DNA from: Phytophthora sp. 'mugwort'
Taxonomy: Eukaryota; Oomycota; Peronosporomycetes; Peronosporales; Peronosporaceae
Reading direction: 5' to 3'
Assembly: GCA_033558025.1 (NCBI GenBank)
Contig: JAUCEF010000017.1
Coordinates: 4,278,001-4,342,000 of the forward strand
Length of the DNA: 64,000 bases
Of the stretch, positions 55,723 to 64,000 are shown in pieces. The notes beneath the pieces were generated by a model. The model saw nothing but the letters and a program-made list of their open reading frames with translations, was not told the origin of the DNA and ran no database searches. Position numbers and translations under genes: made by a program. How positions within the stretch are numbered: position 1 is the stretch's first letter; every line of letters starts with the position of its first letter.

Positions 55723-57460
55723 TTTGCATCAGTGCACGGTGAAGATCCCGTTAGGAAACGGCCTTAGACTAAGGTACAAGCCAACCCATTGCACTTCCTT
55801 GCCCTTGAAGTTCAAGGACTAGGCTGATCACGTTCATAAGTCCTAAATAATATGCACTGGGCAAGGTACTATATCCAAGGAAACATTTTTTATTAAGATA
55901 TCACTAGTAACCTCCGGGTTTGAGAATAGTACGTCTCACTGTTCTGGATAAGATGCCTCCATTTCCATACTCGAATGTGTGTTTCTCTTTTTCCAAGGTG
56001 GCACCTTCTATTTGAGGTTATTGTGTGGTCAACCCACCACCCATATATCATTAGTCACTTCTAACTTCTTCAACCTTGACCGTCACCAGCTGTTTCTTCT
56101 ATGTAAGCGATGCTGCCCGGATATTCGACCGGAATAACTTACTACCCGGTCTCTTAGGGCCGCATCCTTAGCCATCACTGGACAGCCTTTTTCCGGTGGC
56201 CACCTTCAAAACAGTGGAATCAATTAAGAGAGAGTGGTTCCCCAGATTCTTCCTTGCTTCGTTTTTCCGGGTAAACCTTCTCGCCACGTTCATAGCCATC
56301 GGGCGCTTCTTCCCAGTCATCATACTGATTTCCTTCCTCGAGCAATCGCCAAACACGCGACAAAGACTCATTTCAACGTTCTCGATCGTAAACCATTCCT
56401 CCGTCATGCGGATGGAGCTTCCCCAAAACTCACCTGGGAAGCTGGTCAACACTTACGTGCATAGCCACACGACGGAATATTTGGTTAGTGTTGATTCCAG
56501 AAAGACAAAGGTGCCTCGAAAGAGCATCCGAAACCCCTCTACTGGTCAAGATTCGACGACCTTGCAACTGCCCCAGCCTCAAAAGTACACACGCCGATCG
56601 AAAAAAAACGTGGCAAAGCCGGGAGAAGGTAAAGGAGGTGCATGTGTCTGTCACTAACCAGTTGCCCAAGCTTCCAAAGAAAGCTTTCGATGACTATGAC
56701 GAATCTGAAGCGACGTTCCAGAGCTGATTGGCTAAGTTTTACTTGTGTTTTCGAGTTCGCAGTTCGGAAACCCGGGCCGCTTCCGTAACCATGCCCTTCC
56801 CAACCAGACCCATCAACTTCCGGTTGGTGTCGTTGCGGGGTTCTTCAGCTCGTCGTATGAAGTCCTCACATTGCTCCAATTTGACTTGGTTAGATGCTCC
56901 GATTGGCGGCGTAGCTTGATTACGCCCCTGCGTCCCCAAGCTCGTATGTCTACTCTTGTTCACTCTATATGTCGCAAGGGTTCATCTTGGACACTTGGTC
57001 GGATAATCCACTCAAGAAGACGCTATGACCGCCTGATTAAACAGGTTCAACATATCTGACCGAGTTCTTGTCCAGTGTTGGTAACGCCAATGACTAGCTT
57101 TTGCCTCTTCCTGGGATACTTCCTCACTCACTAAAACGACTGGCTTAGCAGGCGTCTTACCAAAGGAAGCCCGTCATGACAAACATAGTCTCAGGTTGGT
57201 CCTTTTCCAACAACCGACACCGGTATTTTCATCCGGCGTTTAAATGCATGTGATCACCTTGTCTCTCCGCATGGTATAGTCCTCCCCTTTGAACCTTTCC
57301 AAGTACTTGGTCACCCCTAGTATTCCCTTCACCATGATCCCGACGTCCCAGTACGTATCTGAAATATTAGGCTTACTAATTTAACCATCCGTTTTGAAGT
57401 GAGGAGGAGGACACTCGTCTTCTTCGCCACTAACATCCCTCGGCAAATATACATGTTACT
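55723..57460. other. Degraded sequence without assignable gene
   Basis: Short ORFs exist on both strands (for example 56196-56657 plus, 56963-56739 minus), some with protein-like stretches such as YWDVGIMVKGILGVTKYLER read on the minus strand near 57,340. None matches a family I recognise. It is likely old retroelement or gene debris. Confidence 0.35.
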
Positions 57461-57662
57461 TAATCCTTTCGAGAACGCGGTTTTTTTACTGTATTGTATA
57501 CTTTACAACTTAAGATGTTAAGGAATCAAATGAGGCAATTTGCCCCCATTCATAAATCACGGTACTTAACTGTTGGCTAGCTTGTGATAGGCATCTGTTA
57601 TGGTGTGCCAAAACAAGGTGGGCTGTCATTCAAAGGGTGCAAAATGCCCCCTTTGCTAATAC

Positions 57663-57935
57663 TTGGATTTTCTCCTGACGCTTGTTGAGAACTTAATAGG
57701 ATTGGACAAACCCCAGCACGACAATCTTCGTGCGGGAAACTTCACATCCCACGTGTATCATGGCGATTGGATGGAGGCGTGCACAGACGAGGAACTTCTC
57801 GACTGCTCAACAAGTGCTCATGGAAGAAGGGCTGGTGCTAGCGATGCCTGTAGAGCTTTGCTGGCGGCCTTGAGACAAATGCAAGGCCAACCGAATCGAG
57901 CGATATATGTATATGTACCTATAGCGACCAAGTGA
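57663..57935 (+). CDS. Unassigned 90-codon ORF inside the TTAA segment
   Basis: The frame begins with a TTG and has no ATG before an internal Met. It reads NLIGLDKPQHDNLRAGNFTS and DACRALLAALRQMQGQPNRA, which looks like protein, but no family is recognised. It lies just inside the left palindromes and may be a remnant. Confidence 0.22.
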   Translation: MDFLLTLVENLIGLDKPQHDNLRAGNFTSHVYHGDWMEACTDEELLDCSTSAHGRRAGASDACRALLAALRQMQGQPNRAIYVYVPIATK

Positions 57936-58269
57936 GATACGCTAATGAGTACACGTACTGTTGGAGCAAGCATGTCTTAGTGTGGGTAGTCCGATGATAG
58001 AATGTGCGTTCATGTTGATTTTAGTATGATATATGTAATAGGAAAATACTAATTGTATTAACTAAATATGTGCGCGTAATACTTGAAATAAAGATAGAAT
58101 TTTTTCATTGCGTAATCATATTCCCGGCAGTACATAGAGATATAGAATTATAATGTATGTGTCTTGATGAGAGTATCGAAGTGGGTATGCACCACAGGAG
58201 ATTTAATGGTTATTTTAACTATTCATCTTCAACGTACTGCTTCAACGTGTGTATTGATTTTGGCTTAGG

Positions 58270-59845
58270 TATAGAAATGAAGAAGCTCATTCAATATACT
58301 TCGACTTGCAAAAATGAAAGTTTAGCAGCTCAGCTTTCCAGCTGCACGGAACATCTACAACCTTGACGAGCTCTAACGTAAAACAAAAGTTGTTCATACA
58401 GAGAGCTCTGTGACGCGAACAGAAGTTCACAGAGCTCAGCAGGAAACGGATGTCAGTCATCGAGCATAGCTGCTGCTTCACGAGTTCAATCACTCGAGTT
58501 CGAATAGCAGAATGTTCCAATAGACGAGGGTAGCTTCAGCAAACGGCGAGGTTGTAGCAAACCGAATATCTGATACGTCCTTGAAGATGAGTGGGGCCCT
58601 ACCACAAAATGCCCATGCATAAGGGTTGCGATTGATGGCCTCTAGACCTGCAAGTTAAACTTCCTCCTGTGGCTCCATTCCGCTCGCACGGTACACCTCC
58701 GCCTCTAGACCTGCAAGTTATACTTCCTCCTGTGGCTCCATTCCGCTCGTACGGTACACCTCCGTAGCAACACGACTTGACGACCACATTTCCGAGACGA
58801 GACCCGATATCAATAAATATGTCGCGACCACCTATCCCTCCAACTTCCGCTAACAGGGTAGTAATCCCAGCAGACAAAATTTCACCAGCATTGTTCTGAA
58901 CTGAGTAGCCGTCGTATCGTAGTACCAACTCAAGCGGTATATCAGCAAAATAGCCGTCTCGGCTTGTTCGGTAGACGTAGGAGACAACGGTGGTGTTTGT
59001 GCCGCCACCATTGGCGGCGATGCTGCTTGTGGAGTCAGCGTCGTTGCTGGCAGCATCTGAGTCGCGGCAGGAGACGTTGGTAGCGCTGGTAGCGGCTTTG
59101 ACGACACTAGATGTGGCGCAGCTGTCACAGCACCAGTATTGTCGGCTTCGGAGCCTCAGCTGGTGACGTCGCCGTCACAAGCAACTGTGCTGATGGCTTC
59201 GGAGTCATTGCCAGTAGCGCCGGCGTCTCTGTGTTCATCAATGTTGATGGCTTCGGAGTCATGGCTGGCTGTGTTGGCAGTGTTGTCTGTGTCATGGCTA
59301 TTGACGTCGGAGTCATCGTTGACGTCGGGGTCACCGCTGTCTGCGATGGCATCGCTGTCTGGGTCGTGACCATTGACGTCAGCGTCGATCTCTGTGTCGT
59401 CTTGTATGACGTCGGCATCGCTGCTGATAATGCCGGCGTCGTTGCTAGCGATCGAGTTTCGGGCCGTGACAGATGTACTGCGCCTGCATGGACTCGGAGC
59501 TGCCTTACGACACGTGGAAGGCGTCGTTGCAGTCGCTGGATCGTAGTAAAATAATTTGAAGGAAAGCTTGACACAGGATTACTGTGAGTGCGCATCAGCG
59601 ACCTCAAACGCTGGCGGAGGGAAGCAAGTGTGTGTGGCCTGTGTTGCGCATACGTGCTCGAAATCGCGCAAAGAGATCCTCGATCCGGCGTCCACGTAGG
59701 TGCGTGCTAGCTGCACGAGCTCTTTGTCGTCGTTGAAGCTAAATTCAGCATATGGTGTTTTCCCAGTGAGTATCTGTCGTATTTTTGATATGTATATGAG
59801 GTCAGAAACTATCTTCGTTTGAGTATGTAAATTAATGACATTCAA
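58270..59845 (-). pseudogene. Myb/SANT-like plus DOT1-like histone methyltransferase, decayed
   Basis: The 5' frame (59845..59579) reads FSFNDDKELVQLARTYVDAG with SRISLRDFE. The next frame gives RSLMRTHSNPVSSFPSNYF; together they resemble a degenerate Myb/SANT-like domain of oomycete type. A long Ser/Thr/Pro-rich linker follows. Then LVLRYDGYSVQNNAGEILSA and RDIFIDIGSRLGNVVV match the DOT1 catalytic core, the latter being SAM-binding motif I with Gly changed to Arg (GSRLGN). An in-frame 21-codon duplication interrupts the core. It resumes near 58,590 with IFKDVSDIRFATTSPFAEAT then LVYWNILLFE, the region of the DOT1 substrate/SAM pocket, and after a frameshift VPCSWKAELLNF. Active DOT1 methylates H3 Lys79; this copy is dead. 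Confidence 0.6.
58639..58764. repeat. 63-bp in-frame tandem duplication
   Basis: Two adjacent 63-bp copies (58639-58701, 58702-58764), each starting CCTCTAGACCTGCAAGTT, differ at two positions. They encode two near-identical 21-residue units (ERNGATGGS core) in the DOT1-like frame, right after SAM motif I. Confidence 0.85.
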
Positions 59846-60053
59846 TCGTTTGTCACAGAGGGCGTGGCAAGGACGTTACCTAGAAACTTGACAGCCAAAA
59901 ACGATATGATTAGTAGTTATAAAAGCAGGTATGATGCCTACTTAAACTTTAACCAAAGGGGTCATTTTGCCCCTTTCATGGCGGAATCACTCGCAGGTTT
60001 TTCGATCATGTTGAAAGGGGGCAAAATGCCCCTGTTGAGCACAAAAGGGTTAA

Positions 60054-60619
60054 TAAGTCCAACACAAAAAGGTAGATGTGCCAAGCTTTTGTATTTGGCT
60101 ACCGATGTGACCAATCAGACCCACTGAGACATATCACGAGGTACATGTATGGCGGATTCCCAAACAGCTCGGAATTGTATTCGTCGATGTTGGGGATCCC
60201 CCAGCATTGGAAGTTTCACATTACCGGTATCACCCTTTGACTTTACCGCGCTGTGCGCTTTGTTTGAATACTGTATCAAACTGTTTCGTCGATTTTGGCT
60301 GGCATCATCTTGAACCGAATTCTCGATTTGTTTTTGACCTGCTTGCTTGCAATCGCGATTATCGATCCGGCACAATTCATTTGTGCGTTGCATTGCTTCA
60401 TCGACGTGTCCATGGAGGAAATAAGCGTCTTTTCCAGACTCGAACGACTGTTATTAACATTTACACGACGCGAAAAGAAGTGGCTACGGCAGTTTTTCCT
60501 TTTGTTCCGATATCGTGGTACTTGGCATGCATGACTCGCTTCAAGCGGTTGCTACAATCGTTTACATATCCATGTTTTCCGGGCGAGCATTTTGTACCAC
60601 CGCTGTCTCTCACACAGTC
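60054..60619. other. 3' flank of the phosphatase gene
   Basis: No gene recognised; plus-strand ORFs here lack ATG starts or domains. Confidence 0.5.
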
Positions 60620-61908
60620 CTATTGCGTCCCGTCAGATGTCACCAGGCTAGCTACGACAGTAATGTCGTCCATCTTTCCACCAAGATATTCGTAGCCAGC
60701 CTGTTGTGCTGCAACCGCGAACGGAGTCTTCGTTTTGGTACCTTTTGCAGCCTTGTGCGCCGTGTGGGCAATACATGAAGCTACTTTTTCCATGCTATGC
60801 TGGTCAAGCTCCGGCATGGACGGCAATACGGTGTCGAGAAGACTTGCAATCTGACTCGGAAACAAATTGTCGAAGCTGCCAGAAATCCAATAAGCAAGCG
60901 AAAGCAAATGAGCGTCAGCTGGCACTCTTAACCCAAACAACCAGACACTCCGAACGTACAGTCCATCGGTGCCCAACACGACCACGTCTCCTTCCTCTGT
61001 CTCGAGCTCGTACACTTCGCCCATCTCAGGCTGCGATTGTGGTAGCATGCGCAGCATGAGTCGGGCGGACGTCTGCAACGATACATTCAACAAGTGGCTA
61101 CACGCACCTTGTCCCCGTTCGTGCCGAAACCCAGCTGGTACGGGCAATTAAAGTAGTGGCACTGGTTGGGAGTCTCATGCACGACCTGCCATCTCAAAGT
61201 GCCCGCCTCTTCCTTGTAGGGCTGTAGCCGACACAGCAGGAAGCCCGAATCGCCCAAATTAATCGCACGTAACGACAAGTCTGCATAAAAAACCAACACT
61301 ATCGTTACAACTACCCGAAAGCACGCCAAATTTTGCGCACGCTGCGCTGCACAATAATATCACACGAGTGACGCACCGTCCAGCTGCACGATGCAAGCCG
61401 TCGAGCTGCCCGGGCACTGCCAATATCCCACCACATATCATAACCAAGTTTTCCATCGTATCAAAGTCCGTCTGTCTGTCTCTATCACGCACCTGTGCGC
61501 TACGATGTGCCACCGTGAGGACTTGCAGTGGCGTGGGCATCTTGGCTGACGTTTTCAGCGCCAGCTTGGCTGAGTTCATGAGCGTGCGAGAGTACTCGCC
61601 CGAGTCGATGCCCTGACGACAATAGCGTTTAGCCCGTTATCAAATGCAATAACCCGGTATATGCACGGTTATATGTATACCTTGCGCGCCCATCCGCCAA
61701 CGCCGTCCGCGACGCCAACCGTATTGCCGCTGATGAACCAGGCGTCCTCTCCCCCCGTGGCGCGCTTCTGCGGGTGTGGCAGCCCGCACGCGCCCGACTC
61801 GAGCCGCAGCGCCGGCCGCACCTGCCGCTTCACGCTCAGCCACCGCCTCGTTCTAGTGACATAGTCTAACCTCCGCCCGCCGCGCCCCAGCAGAGTGCGC
61901 AACGCCAT
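60620..61908 (-). CDS. PTC7-like PP2C phosphatase
   Basis: Six exons, 61908..61681, 61612..61493, 61416..61377, 61280..61108, 61072..60960 and 60875..60620, give 309 residues, close to animal PPTC7. Metal-binding and core motifs are [80 protein letters not shown] (created across the last splice) and [14 protein letters not shown]. The Asp residues of GEDA, ADG, TDG and DDIT are the Mg/Mn ligands of the PP2C fold. The N-terminus ([22 protein letters not shown]) is basic and could be a mitochondrial presequence, as in yeast PTC7 and PPTC7, which act in mitochondria and coenzyme Q metabolism. Introns are 68, 76, 96, 35 and 84 nt; the 35-nt one is exceptional. ATG at 61908 is used. Confidence 0.87.
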
Positions 61909-62164
61909 CACTTCACGTTGAGTTGGTTCAGTTGTGGCAAACGTCGGCTCCAGCGCTTATTTGTTCCCTATAAGCCACATCCAATTTGACCCAATCGTAT
62001 TTTATCGCGGTTAAGACTTCACCCAATCATAATTTTTTTTTATCGCTTTATAACACATGTCAGTACAGTTTTCCCGTCAAAGTCGATCATTGGTTTTGCC
62101 ACCATAGTTCCCGCCCAGTGGCTCAGTTGCGGATCGAATAGGGAGCGAGCACAGTAAGGAGGCG
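61909..62164. promoter_or_regulatory. Divergent promoter with two CCAAT-type repeats
   Basis: This 256-bp gap lies between the phosphatase and E(z)-like start codons. ACCCAATCGTATTTTATCGC at 61989-62008 recurs as ACCCAATCATAA, a T-run and ATCGC at 62021-62046. The repeats have CCAAT cores and face the same way, so they may be regulatory sites for either gene. Confidence 0.4.
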
Positions 62165-64000
62165 ATGAAGGCGGCTTCGGACGCCGAGGTGATCGACATG
62201 TCAGAGGACGGCGCGACCTCATCTGCCAGCCGCAAGCGTAGCCGCGAGTCGTCAGCTGAGCCGCGTCGCACGCATCGCAAGACTGAGACGCGCGTGCTCT
62301 TCTCTGACGTTATGGCGCAGGAGCGCGAGATGGAGCGCATAAACTACGAGAAGAGTCGCCACTATCACTCCACGTCGCCGCCCCGGGCACAGCTGCGCAA
62401 AGGCGAGACGCAGGAGTCACCTGCCAAGCACTCGAAGCTCAAGCGCGCTGAGGAGCGACGCAGTAAGCGCCAGAAGCTGCGCCGCAACCTGAGCCCGCGC
62501 TCGCCCGACGGCGGTCCACAGCTGCCGTTGCGTGGCGGCGTGTCGCTCGTCAATTTTGAGGCCGAAACCGCTCAATCGCAGCGCAAGCGTCGCTTCGCCA
62601 GGGACGAGGACGCTATTCAGGATGCGTCGCTCCACTCGACGGCGTGGCGCAACCTGAAGCTTGCCGAGGCGCCAGTCAATCTTCTGCCGGACAGAAATAA
62701 TGTCGTGGAGCCTTTTGCCTTGGTCTTCGATGCCCCTTTGGACGAGTTTGACGCTGAGCTGAAAGAGACGTGCGCAGTCTCGGCCGAGTTCTTGAAGCCA
62801 AAGCCACTGACGATGACGTCCGGCACCCGGGGAGAGGCCAAGGAGGAGCTGGTGGTGGAGGAGAGAGTGAAGCAACTTATAGACGAAGCGACTCCGCTCG
62901 TCAAGAATTGTCACGCCGCAAGAGCCAACGCGATCATTGCTAACACTCGAAAGCAAATCGCAACGTACCTGGAGCAACGACCGGTGCTGCGGGAGAAGGC
63001 GTGTACACTTGTCGGTGCGTGTGCAGGTTGTAATGGTGGCTGATTTCGATTGCTTTATTAACTTTTGTGTGTTGCTTTGGATGACAGGAATGTCGCTTCA
63101 AATTTCACGCTTGGAGAAGGTTGCTGCGCGGAGACTTCTCCGAGACGCCGAGTTCGCGCCGGAAGGTATACCTCGGCCCTATTACTCAGTAGGGCGAACC
63201 GAGTCCGACCATTCTGGACGTGTTTACCCTGAAGTCGTGACATATCTGAGCAAGATTAGACCGATCCCGCGTTCAACGACATGTATACTGTCTCGTGGGA
63301 CGCATCGTGTCGAGGATGACCCCATTATTCGTTTTGTGCCGTACTTCAGTGCGAGTAACGCCAAGAATAAGGCCCCTCAGTTCAGCAGCATGGAACGTTG
63401 CAAGGATACCCTTGTAGGAATGGATGACGAGGTCAACGAGTACGTCCTGCGGTATGTTGTGCATTCTTGTGGAGGCGACCAGGCTGTATTCGAGGCGCTT
63501 CAGCGATGCAGTGCTTTTACGCAGCCGTTTGCGAATTATTCCGATATCTTAAATCGTATCACGCGGGAGCGTTTGTACAAGAAGCATTTGAACGAGCTGG
63601 AAGCACAGCAAAACAGCAATGGAATTTCTGCCCGCAGAAAATGTGCAATTGGGACGCTTCTCAAGAAGTGTAATGCAATACGAAGCGGCGCACATCTCCG
63701 TGGGCGTTTGCAGCCCCTCCCAGCGCATGTGCTATTGAATCACATCCAGCAGGATGGCGAATTAGGTGTTCGAAACACTCCGTCAGAGCAGTACAGAGAG
63801 GTGGCGTTGAAGTATCAAGATTTCTTTTGCCACCGATGCTGTACGTACAATTGTCGAAACCATGGTCGCGAGCAGCCAGTTCCAGTTGTTCGTGTTGATC
63901 CAAGTTATCCGTTAGTGAAGGCTTCGGCAAAATTGTGGCGGCGGGTCGAAGACGAGCAATTGGCGGAGGAGGAAGCGCAGGATGATGCAGACGAAGTGAC
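62165..64000 (+). CDS. E(z)/EZH-like histone methyltransferase, 3' partial
   Basis: Exon 1 (62165..63014) joins exon 2 (63088 to the window edge) across a 73-nt intron with GTGCGT donor and CAG acceptor, phase 1, restoring LVGMSLQISRLEKVAARRLL. Exon 2 stays open for more than 900 nt to the end. The N-terminus is basic and Ser-rich with likely nuclear signals (SRKRSRES, KRAEERRSKRQKLRR). Later come PYYSVGRTES, DDEVNEYVLRYVVHSCGGDQ with FEALQRCSAF (a SANT-like region), KKHLNELEAQQ, and the Cys-rich FCHRCCTYNCRNHG, which matches the zinc module before the CXC and SET domains in E(z). The CXC and SET domains should lie beyond 64,000. E(z) is the catalytic subunit of PRC2, which methylates H3 Lys27. 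Confidence 0.78.

Larger units (their letters stand above)
57461..60053. mobile_element. Candidate TTAA-bounded element carrying a Myb/DOT1-like gene
   Basis: TTAA at 57461-57464 is followed by TCCTTT, and TTAA at 60050-60053 is preceded by AAAGGG, so the ends are inverted at 5 of 6 positions and the flanks resemble piggyBac-type TTAA target sites. Near both ends there are related palindromes. They are AGGCAATTTGCCCCC (57534), AAAGGGTGCAAAATGCCCCC (57632), AAAGGGGTCATTTTGCCCCT (59955) and AAAGGGGGCAAAATGCCCCT (60014). Such subterminal repeats often bind transposases. The cargo is a decayed Myb/DOT1-like gene on the minus strand; no transposase is visible inside, so it would be non-autonomous. 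The exact boundaries are inferred. Confidence 0.4.

Noticed and set aside
56196..56657. 153-codon ORF with a hydrophobic N-terminus
   Set aside because: No ATG-linked signal with a recognisable mature domain, and surrounding frames look like repeat debris; not enough to call a gene.
58470..58510. Possible tRNA B-box (GAGTTCGAATAGC)
   Set aside because: No matching A-box, acceptor stem or cloverleaf; the sequence is part of the DOT1-like reading frame.
60295..60534. 79-codon hydrophobic plus-strand ORF resembling a secreted or membrane peptide
   Set aside because: It begins with TTG rather than ATG, has no RXLR or cleavage context, and lies in the 3' flank of the phosphatase gene.

Overview
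The window is nuclear DNA from an oomycete, most likely a Phytophthora-like peronosporalean. The evidence is short introns (mostly 65-96 nt) with GTACGT/GTGCGT-type donors and CAG/TAG acceptors, tightly packed intron-bearing housekeeping genes, a flagellar-type NDK/adenylate-kinase polyprotein, a WRKY19-like zinc-repeat protein, and a set of decayed elements (Ty3/gypsy, Ty1/copia, piggyBac, pogo, Tc1/mariner, hAT, PIF/Harbinger, Crypton) typical of these genomes. No bacterial operons, CRISPR arrays, rRNA or convincing tRNA genes were seen. All assignments come from reading the sequence and from remembered family signatures; no database search was run.

Layout. Positions 1-14,030 are gene-dense: the 3' part of an EF-hand protein (+), a ~6.7-kb CHD-type chromatin remodeller with added PDZ, AP2 and PHD modules (-), TFIIF beta with seven small introns (-), uroporphyrinogen-III synthase (+), a 51-residue membrane protein (-) and a TMEM222/RTE1-like protein (-). 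From 14,280 to 26,200 is a transposon graveyard: gypsy gag (+) abutting an inverted gypsy integrase (-), a piggyBac transposase with a convergent Cys-rich ORF, a copia element (-) and a pogo-like transposase (-). Positions 27,850-34,300 form a second gene island: a short RBR-type RING protein, a 1,470-residue NDK/AK-like protein and a zinc-repeat protein. From 36,670 to 60,050 is a second repeat-rich tract. It holds two Tc1/mariner elements with recognisable terminal inverted repeats and TA target sites, a pogo element apparently split by a hAT fragment, a Crypton, an Ndc10-like remnant, another pogo-like element, a conserved low-copy-looking ORF, a PIF/Harbinger pseudogene and a TTAA-bounded segment carrying a decayed Myb/DOT1-like methyltransferase. 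Positions 60,620-64,000 return to host genes: a PTC7-like mitochondrial PP2C phosphatase (-) divergent from an E(z)-like polycomb methyltransferase (+) that runs off the end.

Functional themes. Three chromatin factors fall in one window: a CHD remodeller with a PHD/zinc-knuckle/PHD reader, an E(z)-type H3K27 methyltransferase and a transposon-associated DOT1-like methyltransferase. The most unusual items are the domain fusion in the remodeller, the Myb-DOT1 gene between TTAA ends with repeated GGGGCAAAATGCCCC-type palindromes, a perfect 31-bp inverted repeat at 54,504-54,571, and a 35-nt intron in the PP2C gene.
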